Assembly (NCBI GenBank): GCA_965248775.1
Contig: OZ252150.1
Coordinates: forward strand, 434,001 to 498,000
Direction: 5' to 3'
From: JBHHUI01 sp965248775
GTDB lineage: Bacteria; Chloroflexota; Anaerolineae; Anaerolineales; JBHHUI01
Length of the DNA: 64,000 nt
A program made the position numbers and the translations under genes. Below the pieces are notes generated by a model that worked only from the letters and a program-made list of their open reading frames with translations, was not told the DNA's origin and made no database searches. Shown here piece by piece: positions 47,346 through 55,423 of this stretch; the stretch's first letter is position 1; each line of letters opens with the position of its first letter.

Positions 47346-49244
47346 ATGATGTCTGAGGCAAGCTACGATAAGAAAATCCGCTTAACGGTTGGACAAGCGT
47401 TAGTGAAGTATCTGTCCGTGCAGTACAGCGAGATGGACGGCAAACGCCAGCGTCTGATCCCGTCAGTTTTCGGAATCTATGGCCATGGTCAGGTCGCCGG
47501 CCTGGGACAGGCGCTGTTTGAATATGGTCAGGACTTGCCGTTCTACCAGACTCGCAACGAACAGTCAATGGTTCACACCGCTATTGCTTACGCGAAGGCG
47601 AACCGACGATTGTCCACATTCGCCTGCACGACGTCCGTTGGACCGGGTGCGACAAACATGCTGACCGGCGCTGCGTCGGCAACAATTAATCGCGTGCCAG
47701 TACTGTTGCTGCCCTCGGACTATTATGTGACCCGGCATCAGGGACCGGTGTTGCAGCAATTGGAACACACGATCTCGGGGGACGCAAGCGTGAACGATTG
47801 TTTTCGGCCGGTCAGCCGCTTCTTCGACCGCATCTCGCGTCCGGAGCACCTGCTGACTGCGTTGCCGGAGGCAATGCGCGTGCTTACCGATCCGGCCGAG
47901 ACGGGCGCCGTAACAATCGCGCTGCCGCAGGACAATCAAGCCCATGCATATGATTATCCGGAACATTTCTTTGAAGAACGCACCTGGCGCATCGACCGCC
48001 GCCCTCCCGCACCACAACGGATTGAGGAAGCAGCCACGTTACTCAAAGCGTCAAAACGGCCCATCGTCATCGCTGGCGGCGGCGTGCATTATTCCCAAGC
48101 GTGGGCTGAGCTAGAAAAATTCTCTGAGACGTTCGGCATACCGGTTGGCGAGACTCATGCTGGTCGCGGCGCAATCCGGAACGGGTCGGCGCTGCTGCTG
48201 GGCGGACTGGGCGTGACGGGCACGCCGCTCGCGGGCAAGATTGGGAGTCAGGCGGACCTGATAATCTGTATTGGCACCCGACTGATCGATTTCGCGACCG
48301 GGTCGCATTCGCTCTTCCAGCATCCCGACGTGAGGTTCGTGAACATCAATGTCAGCGGACACGATGCCTCAAAGCTGGGTGCGCTGCCCATTCTTGCCGA
48401 CGCGCGCGAAGCATTGCGGGCGTTGACCGAGGCCGGGAGGGCGGCCGGCGTCCAACCGGACCCGGCCTACCTGGAAAACGTGGCGGCTATCAAGCACGAA
48501 TGGGAGCGGGAACTCGCGGAGGAAGTATATGTTCAACACGAGGGCGAGGTGATGAGTCAACAGCACCTTATCGGGGTGCTAAATGAACAGGCGCAAGCCG
48601 GGGATACCGTAATCTGCGCTGCGGGCACCGCTCCCGGCGACCTGCATCAGTTGTGGGATGCGAGCGGCGGACGCAACTGTCATCTCGAATTCGGATATTC
48701 GTGCATGGGCTACGAATTCCCGGCCGGCGTCGGAGTACGAATGGCGCAACCAGCGGGCGAGGTCTACGTGTTCGTGGGCGATGGCACGTACCTAATGAAT
48801 CCGATGGAATTGATCACGGCAGTCCAAGAGCGCCTCAAGTTAACGGTCGTCCTCTCGGACAACCATGGCTTTCAGTCAATCCACCGGCTGCAACGCGGCC
48901 GCACCGGTCGCAGCTTCGGCAACGAGTTCAGATGGCGTGATCCCAAAGTGAATCGCTTGGAAGGCGACTTTCTGACGATTGACTTCGTCAAGAATGCCGA
49001 GAGCATGGGCGTCCGTGCGTGGAGCGTGAGTACAGAGGATGAATTCCGGTCGGCGCTGAACACAGCCCGGACTGCGCCCGAGACCTGCGTAATCGTCGTC
49101 GAGACCGAGAAGTATCGCTATCAGCCGGATTCCCAAGTTTGGTGGGACGTTGCGGCCGCAGAGGTGACTAACGACCCGGTTACCCAAGAACTGCGCGCCG
49201 CTTATGAACAGGAGCGCTCACAGCTACAGCGTTTCTACTATTGA
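47346..49244 (+). CDS. iolD: Trihydroxycyclohexane-dione hydrolase
   Basis: 632 aa thiamine-diphosphate enzyme that opens the ring of 3D-(3,5/4)-trihydroxycyclohexane-1,2-dione in myo-inositol breakdown. N-terminal PYR domain with the activating Glu in YQTRNEQSMVHTAIAYAKAN; central domain ERIEEA...PIVIAGGGVHYSQAW; C-terminal PP domain with HLEFGYSCMGYEFPAGVGVR, the TPP-Mg motif VFVGDGTYLMNPMELITAVQ...SDNHGFQ and YRYQPDSQVWWDVAAAEV. ATG 47346 with a strong GAAGGAGG ribosome site; ATG 47349 also possible. No other iol gene is in the window. A strong hairpin terminator follows. Confidence 0.93.
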   Translation: MMSEASYDKKIRLTVGQALVKYLSVQYSEMDGKRQRLIPSVFGIYGHGQVAGLGQALFEYGQDLPFYQTRNEQSMVHTAIAYAKANRRLSTFACTTSVGPGATNMLTGAASATINRVPVLLLPSDYYVTRHQGPVLQQLEHTISGDASVNDCFRPVSRFFDRISRPEHLLTALPEAMRVLTDPAETGAVTIALPQDNQAHAYDYPEHFFEERTWRIDRRPPAPQRIEEAATLLKASKRPIVIAGGGVHYSQAWAELEKFSETFGIPVGETHAGRGAIRNGSALLLGGLGVTGTPLAGKIGSQADLIICIGTRLIDFATGSHSLFQHPDVRFVNINVSGHDASKLGALPILADAREALRALTEAGRAAGVQPDPAYLENVAAIKHEWERELAEEVYVQHEGEVMSQQHLIGVLNEQAQAGDTVICAAGTAPGDLHQLWDASGGRNCHLEFGYSCMGYEFPAGVGVRMAQPAGEVYVFVGDGTYLMNPMELITAVQERLKLTVVLSDNHGFQSIHRLQRGRTGRSFGNEFRWRDPKVNRLEGDFLTIDFVKNAESMGVRAWSVSTEDEFRSALNTARTAPETCVIVVETEKYRYQPDSQVWWDVAAAEVTNDPVTQELRAAYEQERSQLQRFYY

Positions 49245-49281
49245 TCCGGAGCGGGTTTACTACCCGCCACTAAGAACAATC

Positions 49282-49327
49282 GAAAACGGGAGTGTGCAAC
49301 GGGCGCCCACCGCACACTCTCGTTTTC
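49282..49327 (+). terminator. Strong hairpin after iolD
   Basis: Long inverted repeat: GAAAACGGGAGTGTGC pairs with GCACACTCTCGTTTTC with one mismatch around a 14-nt loop. Lies 38 bp after the iolD stop and before the MFS gene; the T-tract is short (TTTT inside the stem), so termination may work in both directions. Confidence 0.65.
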
Positions 49328-49383
49328 AGCATAACTTCGACGAACTGCGAAATTCCTGCAAGTAACGCACAACGAGACAATTT

Positions 49384-50724
49384 GTGAACGTCACAGCGGC
49401 TCCAGAACGCGCCAAGCGGCACTCACTCGGACTGCTCTTAATCGGCACATTGTTGAGTGGCATGCCACTCTTCATCTATCTGTCGATTTTGCCGCCGTAT
49501 GCGTTGTCACTTGGCGCGTCGCTTTCACTGGTGGGCGTGATTTCAGGCAGCTACGGCGTTTTTCAGTTCCTGCTCCGCCTGCCCCTTGGCCTGATTGCGG
49601 ATCGCTGGCAGCGACCCAAACTGATTGTCAACGCAGGTATTGTCTGCGCGGTTGTTGCCTGTCTGGGGTTATTCCTCGCTACCGATCCGAGGTCGTTCGT
49701 GCTTTGGCGCGTGCTGGGCGGCTTGGCCGCAGCAACCCAAGGAGTTTTGGCTGCCCTGTTCGCAGCTCAATTTAACGCGACGCGCAAGCCGCGGGCGATG
49801 GGATTGTTTATTTTCATGGTCAACCTGGCCGTGGCGGTTGGCCCGCTGGTTGGCGGTTTGTTAGCTGAAAGCCTGGGATGGCGAGCGCCATTCGTCGTAG
49901 GCGCCGTACTTGGGGTGCTAGGGCTGGCCATAATGAGCTATGTAACCGAACCCCGGCGTACCTCGACCGTCCTCCCGGCGATGTGGCATCGACTGGCTGC
50001 GTTGAGCGCCGCGCAGGGAACGGCCCGTACACGAGCCATCGTTCGTACGCTGTGGCACCGGCTGTCATCACAAAACACTACACGGATGCCCGACCATATT
50101 TCGGCCACCCTCGCTGCATTGTGGTCCCGTCTAGCCGCATTGCTGCTGCGTCCACGTGTCGGGCAGGCGGCCGCGCTGATGATGGTCAGCGGGTTCGCAC
50201 AGTACGTCACGACCCATACCTTCATACCAATACGTGCGGTTGAACTTGGCGCCGGGCGCGCCCACCTCGGGTGGCTGACGTTTCTGACAATGGGCATGGC
50301 CAGTTTGGGAGCGCTATTGAGCGGCAATGTTATTGCCGTACGACTGACCGGTCGTTGGACGGTTGGTTTGGGTTTCGTCCTGGTAGCGTCATCGACAGCA
50401 GTTGTTCCGTGGATCTCTACGTTACCGTTGCTAGCCATCACACAGCTTGCGACAGGATTCGGTTTGGGGCTGGGCGTCCCAATGTTCGTGACCTGGTCGT
50501 TAGAGGCGGTTGCTCCGGCGGATCAGGGATCAGCTGCAAGTCTGTGCCTCACAGGCGGATCGCTGGGTGTATTTGTCGGACCGATTATCGGAGGATTCGT
50601 GGCCGATTCGTTTGGGCTAAACGCGGTCTTCCTTATGGTTGGCGCGCTGTGTCTCGTCGCAGCTGCCTGGCCCATCGCGCAGGCACTGAAACTGCGTACT
50701 CACATGCTGGGGACCAGCCAATGA
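49384..50724 (+). CDS. MFS transporter
   Basis: 446 aa, GTG start 49384, about 12 membrane helices: LGLLLIGTLLSGMPLFIYLS, LSLVGVISGSYGVFQFLLRL with the loop 2-3 motif GLIADRWQRPK, GLFIFMVNLAVAVGPLVGGL, then an unusually long central loop (about residues 195-255) with three repeats of a W(H/S)RLAAL-like unit, and six more helices (GLGLGVPMFVTWSLEA, GGSLGVFVGPIIGGFVADSF). Drug/sugar exporter-like. It follows iolD by 140 bp but is separated by a strong hairpin, so co-function in inositol use is only a suggestion. Confidence 0.87.
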   Translation: MNVTAAPERAKRHSLGLLLIGTLLSGMPLFIYLSILPPYALSLGASLSLVGVISGSYGVFQFLLRLPLGLIADRWQRPKLIVNAGIVCAVVACLGLFLATDPRSFVLWRVLGGLAAATQGVLAALFAAQFNATRKPRAMGLFIFMVNLAVAVGPLVGGLLAESLGWRAPFVVGAVLGVLGLAIMSYVTEPRRTSTVLPAMWHRLAALSAAQGTARTRAIVRTLWHRLSSQNTTRMPDHISATLAALWSRLAALLLRPRVGQAAALMMVSGFAQYVTTHTFIPIRAVELGAGRAHLGWLTFLTMGMASLGALLSGNVIAVRLTGRWTVGLGFVLVASSTAVVPWISTLPLLAITQLATGFGLGLGVPMFVTWSLEAVAPADQGSAASLCLTGGSLGVFVGPIIGGFVADSFGLNAVFLMVGALCLVAAAWPIAQALKLRTHMLGTSQ

Positions 50725-51135
50725 CCGGAAGTCAGCGCACGAGATGCGCACTCGGTAGCCGGGCTCATTGGGATTTCGCGGGGTATCCCCCTTATGTGGA
50801 GGATAGCTGACCACGGTAAAATGTCGACCACACAGACAGAATCGAGCGGAAGGGCGGAAGATGCCAATACCGGAGGTCTCAATCCCATTGGATATCCCGC
50901 ATGTGCGCGTGCTGTAAAACCAGGACAAACCTGGCGGGTGACAAGTGTTACGGACACGATAAGTGGGTCAAAGTACGGCATCTGCCAATATTCGGGCGCC
51001 GCGTGTACCTGCGCTACCGTCCCAAACGCTACGTGTGTCCGTATTGCGACGGCGAGCCCACCACGACCCAGGTTATGGATTGGCACCCCGTCCAGTCGAC
51101 CCCGTCCACCTCGTCCCGTCGATCACGCGATGCAG

Positions 51136-51375
51136 CCCAGTACCGAGCGAACTGGGTCGGTCTCTGCACGTCACAGAGTGAAGCCCAGTACCGTATGAAC
51201 TGGGTCGGTACGCAGTACCGGATGTACTGTGCCAGTGTGCGCACTCCACTTCGTGACCCAGCCCAGTAGCGAACGAACTGGGTCGGTACGCAGTACCGGA
51301 TGTACTGTGACGGTGTGCGTACTCCACTTCGTGACCCAGCCCAGTACCGAGCGAACTGGGTCGGTATACGTTCAG
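51136..51375. repeat. 78-bp tandem array of interleaved palindromes
   Basis: Four CCCAGT...ACTGGGTCGGT cores start at 51136, 51184, 51262 and 51340. The last three are exactly 78 bp apart, and the intervening sequence (with CAGTACCGGATGTACTG hairpins and CACTTCGTGACCCAG) is nearly identical. B arms are ACCGA, ACCGT, AGCGA and ACCGA against B' TCGGT. The array ends in TTCAGGACTGGGTGACTGTA, also seen at 36,721. No unique spacers, so not CRISPR. Confidence 0.85.
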
Positions 51376-51900
51376 GACTGGGTGACTGTACGAGACGGGG
51401 GAACCAGACGGGACTGGGCTCCACTTTGCCGAACGTACTGGGTATCGATATGTGGGATGGCTGCGTCAATGCGGTGAAGGAATTCGCGGCGGCGCACGCA
51501 GACGCATCGCTCTGGGTTGTCGTCGACCGCTAACCTTCAGTGTGTGGCGAAGAACTATCGTCAATGTATGGACGAGCTCCGAAAAAAGGAATGCCAGCGG
51601 CTCAAGCATGAGTTATCCGCAGAGGAATACGCTCACACTATCAAAGGTACCATATGGCTGCTGCGCCAAGGATAACCGGAACTCTCTGAGGGCAAGCGCC
51701 AGCGGCTCCGCAATGTGTTTCTCTATTCGACGGCTCTCAAGTTGGCCTACACCTTGCGTGAAGAACTGAGCGCCATCTTCGAACTGCCCTTGACCTGTTT
51801 CAACAAATTCCTCACCGCCATGGCCAACTGGCTCCAAGAAATCGCCAACTACTTCGTGAGGCGCCTCAGTAGTGGTTTTGTCGAAGGCCTGAACAACAAG

Positions 51901-51924
51901 GCTTGTGCTGAGCGTAGCCGAAGT
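51901..51924. repeat. 24-nt insert in ISL3 transposase, second repeat type
   Basis: Between the codons for FVEGLNNK and those for KTLKRRC lies a 24-nt segment reading ACAERSRS (GCTTGTGCTGAGCGTAGC plus six bases). It is a GCT/AGC and CTT/AAG hairpin-forming sequence unrelated to the CCCAGT family. In frame by length, though one A is missing just after it. Confidence 0.6.
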
Positions 51925-52109
51925 ATCAAACCTTGAAACGTCGTTGCTATGGTAATCCCAATATCACGCACTTCTTCCGGCGTCTCTATCTTGACCTAAA
52001 AGGCTATCGCCGTTTTGCCTAACCGCTGCTCCCTTAAATGGCCTTACCCCGGGAAATCCTAGAGAGCCGGTAACCGCTAACGCAACATGAATAATTTCGT
52101 TCCGAACTC

Positions 52110-52265
52110 CCCAAGTGACGAATGAACTGGGTCGTGATGAGTGGATTTATCAGTACGTGCTGAACGACAAACGCGCTGGGGGTGATTTGCACACGCATCT
52201 ACGTTGCCAAAAAAAGCGCCGGAAACGCTACGGCAGTTACCCAGTCAAGCCTTACTGGGCTTGGT
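52110..52265. repeat. Two interleaved palindromes in IS30 remnant
   Basis: First copy 52110-52136: A CCCAAGT (one base longer), B GACGA, A' ACTGGG, B' TCGTG. Second copy about 52240-52265: A CCAGT, B CAAGC, 3-nt spacer, A' ACTGG, B' GCTTG. The second splits the IS30 coding sequence between RKRYGSY and DRRGILPNRVS, with about 25 nt added. Confidence 0.8.
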
Positions 52266-52802
52266 GATCGACGTGGAATACTCCCCAATCGCGTCAGCAT
52301 CGACGAGCGACCGGAAATTGTGGCCACGCGGCAACGACTCGGCGATTGGGAAGTCGATACCATCATTGGTAAGGGCAGGCGCGAGGCGATCGTCACGCTC
52401 AACGAACGCAAATCGCGTCTGGCCTTGATGCACAAGGTCGAACGGCGCACGGCTGACCGTGTCACGCAGGCCATTCTCGAACAACTGCGACCTTTCACTG
52501 ACGACGTGCACACCCTGACCGCCGACAACGGCAAGGAATTCGCGTACCACGAAGTCGTCGCCGCCCAACTCGGTCTCGATTTCTACTTTGCTCACCCGTA
52601 TGCCTCCTGGGAGCGCGGCGCGAACGAAAACATGAATGGCCTCATTCGCCAATACTTGCCCAAAGATTCTGACTTCTCGACCGTCTCACAGGCAGAACTG
52701 GATACCATTACGCACAAGCTCAATTATCGGCCCAGAAAGTGCCTTGATTTCCTTTCACCCTTTCAGGTATTCTTCCAGCATTCCGTTGCACTTGCGACTT
52801 GA
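52139..52802 (+). pseudogene. IS30-family transposase, N-terminally truncated
   Basis: Starts inside the coding sequence (EWIYQYVLNDKRAGGDLHTH, LRCQKKRRKRYGSY). A palindromic insert then shifts the frame, and the catalytic part continues from about 52,266: RRGILPNRVSIDERPEIVAT, RLGDWEVDTIIGKGRREAIV (first Asp), LTADNGKEFAYHEVVAAQLG (second Asp), YASWERGANENMNGLIRQYL (Glu), SPFQVFF. Stop TGA 52802. N-terminal helix-turn-helix missing. Non-functional. Confidence 0.8.
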
Positions 52803-52831
52803 ATCCAAGTCATATTAGAAGGGAACTATAC

Positions 52832-54196
52832 ATGGCTGACAAAATAATGGGTTATTTGCCCAACGACCGGCCGCCCTGGGGCCGTCTTATCTTCCTTGGC
52901 TTCCAGCACGTGCTGACGATGTTCCCAGCCACAGTCTTTGTGGCGTTGCTTACAGGGTTTCATGTAGGCACCGTTCTCCTGGCCTCTGGTATCTCTACCA
53001 TCGTGGCTCTGACACTCTCCAAGAATCGCATTGGTACGTTCATCCAGCTCTTCTACGGCTCAAGCTTTAGCTACATTGCTGCTTACCTATCAATTTCACA
53101 GGCTGAGTTTGGCGTCCCTGCGAGTAACGAAACCCTCTCCAGAATGCAAGCAGGTATCGTGGTGACTGGTATTCTGAACATCATCGTCGGTTTCGTCATT
53201 CGTGCGGTAGGTAAAGATGCCCTCGACAAAGTTCTCCCGCCGATCGTAACTGGCTCAGTCGCCGCGATCATTGGGTTCAGTCTTGCCTTTGCAGCCCTCG
53301 GTTTGGCAGGAGCAAACTGGCTCGTAGCGATCGTCACATTGTTGGCGACAATTGGTTTCTCTGTCTATCTACAAGGGAAAGGCTTCATCGGCATGTTGCC
53401 TATCCTATTGGGGGCGATTGTTGGCTACATCTTCTCGATGGTCGTTGACAGCGGTTCAGTGAACCTCGCCGGCGTTGGCGCTGCGCCGTTCTTCCAGGTC
53501 CCGAACATCACGTTTCCATCCTTCAGTGGCCCACTCGTTGGGACTGCCATTTTTAGTATCTCGATCATGGCCATCGCAACCATCCCGGAATCGACGGCGC
53601 ATCTGTATCAAATCAGCCTCTATGTCGATCGCTTTGCTGAGGATTCGGGTCAGGAAAAGTACGAATTGGATCAGCACATCGGCTTCAACCTGATCCTTGA
53701 CGGTATCGGCGACTTCCTTAATGGTCTTATCGGTGCGACAGCGGGCACGAACTACGGTGAGAACAACTCTCTGATGGCGATTACGCGAAACTATTCTGGA
53801 CCTGCATTGATAATGGCTGGCGTGATCTCCATTTTGTTGGCTTTCATCGGTACACTCACGGCACTTGTGGCCACTGTGCCGCTCGCCGTCAGTGGCGGCC
53901 TCTCGATCTACCTATTCGGCGTGATTGGTATGCAGGGTATTGCGCTGATGCAAGAACACAATGTCAGCATGTTCGACCCGCGCAACTTGGCGGTAGGTGC
54001 GACGATCATGGTGATTGGCATCGGCGGTCATATCGGCCTTGATGGCTTTCTGCCAGTCCCGATCTTCCAGGGTATCTTCCCGAATGGCCTGCCAGCAATT
54101 GCAACGGCAGCTGTGCTGGGTATCCTGATAAACGCTGTCTTCTTGATCTTCAAGCCTTCCGCAGAGACAGCTACCGCTACGGCAGCGGGCGACTAG
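52832..54196 (+). CDS. NCS2 nucleobase permease (uracil/xanthine type)
   Basis: 454 aa, about 14 membrane segments. ATG 52832 is chosen for its ribosome site (AGAAGGGA, 8 nt upstream). UraA/PyrP-like: PPWGRLIFLGFQHVLTMFPA, DKVLPPIVTGSVAAIIGFSL, and the substrate-binding helix IMAIATIPESTAHLYQI (Glu), then LNGLIGATAGTNYGENNSLM and VPLAVSGGLSIYLFGVIGMQ. Proton symport of uracil or a related base is the family role. A clean terminator follows, and the facing genes encode nucleobase-like catabolic enzymes. Confidence 0.9.
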   Translation: MADKIMGYLPNDRPPWGRLIFLGFQHVLTMFPATVFVALLTGFHVGTVLLASGISTIVALTLSKNRIGTFIQLFYGSSFSYIAAYLSISQAEFGVPASNETLSRMQAGIVVTGILNIIVGFVIRAVGKDALDKVLPPIVTGSVAAIIGFSLAFAALGLAGANWLVAIVTLLATIGFSVYLQGKGFIGMLPILLGAIVGYIFSMVVDSGSVNLAGVGAAPFFQVPNITFPSFSGPLVGTAIFSISIMAIATIPESTAHLYQISLYVDRFAEDSGQEKYELDQHIGFNLILDGIGDFLNGLIGATAGTNYGENNSLMAITRNYSGPALIMAGVISILLAFIGTLTALVATVPLAVSGGLSIYLFGVIGMQGIALMQEHNVSMFDPRNLAVGATIMVIGIGGHIGLDGFLPVPIFQGIFPNGLPAIATAAVLGILINAVFLIFKPSAETATATAAGD

Positions 54197-54218
54197 TTCG
54201 CTTGAATTTCTCTGCTTA

Positions 54219-54255
54219 GACCTCGGATGTTCTTAATTCTTCCGAGGTCTTTTTT
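54219..54255 (+). terminator. Rho-independent terminator after NCS2 permease
   Basis: GACCTCGG (54219-54226) pairs perfectly with CCGAGGTC (54242-54249), followed by TTTTTT. It overlaps the stop codon of the converging amidohydrolase gene. Confidence 0.9.
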
Positions 54256-55423
54256 AGTTAATCAGCTTTCCATGGCTGATTACGTACACCGGGGCACGAT
54301 GGTAGCGCAAAGCGTCCACTACATTGTCTACGTCCAGGACAACCAGATGGGCAGGGGCACCCACCTTCAATTCGAAATCAGGCACGCCCATCCCGTGCGC
54401 AGCTGCATTTGTCACCATGTCGTAAAGAATGTGCATTTCTGCTTCCGTCGTCATCCATAATAAGTGCGAAGCCAGAAAGGCCACCTCCAGCATATTATTC
54501 TGCCCATAAGGATAATAGGCATCGGAGATGTCGTCCTGACCGAGACACACGAGCACGCCTTCTTCGAGCAGTTCGCTTACGCGCGCGTGCAAAGGTCCGG
54601 TGTGTGGATCGGAGACTACGCCCATGTCCGCCCGCTTGAGGAGAGCAACCAATTTGTGGAAATACGGTTTCGAATAGAGTGCCATTGCGCGGGCATGGTG
54701 CGCCAACACGCGTCCTTGTAAGCCCGTTTCAACTGCTTTGAGAGCCATCATTTCCAGTGTTCGTAAATCGGCGTCGCCGGCATCGTCTACGAGCATGGAG
54801 ACGCCTGCGTCGAATTCAACTGCAATGGCGAACATTTCGTCGATGTGTTGTTGTGCATCGGCATCAGTGTATTCAATCCAGGGAATACCGCCGACGAGGT
54901 CGGCGGCGCCTGGCTCACGCACCACGCCATCCTGTGGGAATGCGACTACCTGAACGTCCACAACTCCTTTAAATTCTTCACGGGCCTGAATCAGTGCTTT
55001 GACGCCTTCCAATTTGGCCTGATTATCGACATCGGCTAGAGCTCGGATGTGGGTATTTCCGTGCTTGACGGCTAGGTGAAGCGCTTTGCGCACGTTTTCG
55101 ATGATCCAAGACTGGTCGTAGTTAGCCTTTACCCGCGCGGCCTGCTCGATGGCGTTCATTGCCTTCCCCATGTCGGCACCGTGATAATCCTGCATGGCGA
55201 GTTCGTCCATCATCTGCAGCGTGTAGACCTTATCCAGATGCAAATGTGGATTTGCAAACGACTCAGTGACAAGATTTCCTCTGGCATCAATTTCGGTTCC
55301 TGCGTCACCGTTGATATCTGCGCCTATGGCCGCGATCTTTCCGGCTGCAATGCCAATTTTTATGAGGGAGTCCGGCTCGCGCCGCAAGCGGGCATTGTGG
55401 ATCAGGATGTCGTGGGTCGGCAT
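54254..55423 (-). CDS. Cytosine-deaminase-like amidohydrolase
   Basis: 389 aa from ATG 55423 (MPTHDILIHNARLRREPD). Amidohydrolase barrel: metal pair in ESFANPHLHLDK, VLAHHARAM (next His), catalytic Asp in GVLVCLGQDDISDAYYPYGQ, C-terminal AHLVVLDVDNVVDALRYHRA. Where CodA has the HCDE segment (metal His and proton-shuttling Glu), this protein reads LVDD, so that His is lost and Glu is Asp. Activity may differ from cytosine deamination. ATG overlaps the upstream TAA (TAATG), so it is coupled to the DUF2877 gene. Cyclic amide or aminopyrimidine hydrolysis is a reasonable guess. Confidence 0.8.
   Translation of the reverse strand: MPTHDILIHNARLRREPDSLIKIGIAAGKIAAIGADINGDAGTEIDARGNLVTESFANPHLHLDKVYTLQMMDELAMQDYHGADMGKAMNAIEQAARVKANYDQSWIIENVRKALHLAVKHGNTHIRALADVDNQAKLEGVKALIQAREEFKGVVDVQVVAFPQDGVVREPGAADLVGGIPWIEYTDADAQQHIDEMFAIAVEFDAGVSMLVDDAGDADLRTLEMMALKAVETGLQGRVLAHHARAMALYSKPYFHKLVALLKRADMGVVSDPHTGPLHARVSELLEEGVLVCLGQDDISDAYYPYGQNNMLEVAFLASHLLWMTTEAEMHILYDMVTNAAAHGMGVPDFELKVGAPAHLVVLDVDNVVDALRYHRAPVYVISHGKLIN

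Larger units (their letters stand above)
50861..52021 (+). pseudogene. ISL3-family transposase, heavily decayed
   Basis: ATG 50861 gives MPIPEVSIPLDIPHVRVL and a stop. The conserved zinc-binding N-terminal region reappears in other frames (KWVKVRHLPIFGRRVYLRYR, CDGEPTTTQVMDWHP). From 51,080 to 51,400 the gene is replaced by palindrome-rich repeats. Then WDGCVNAVKEFAAAHADASL, WVVVDR, VAKNYRQCMDELRKK, NVFLYSTALKLAYTLREELS, SSGFVEGLNNK and, after a 24-nt insert at 51901-51924, TLKRRCYGNPNITHFFRRLY to TAA 52021, across several frame breaks. Confidence 0.75.

Noticed and set aside
51136..51375. CRISPR array
   Set aside because: Repeat period is 78 bp with nearly identical intervening sequence, no unique spacers and no cas genes nearby.
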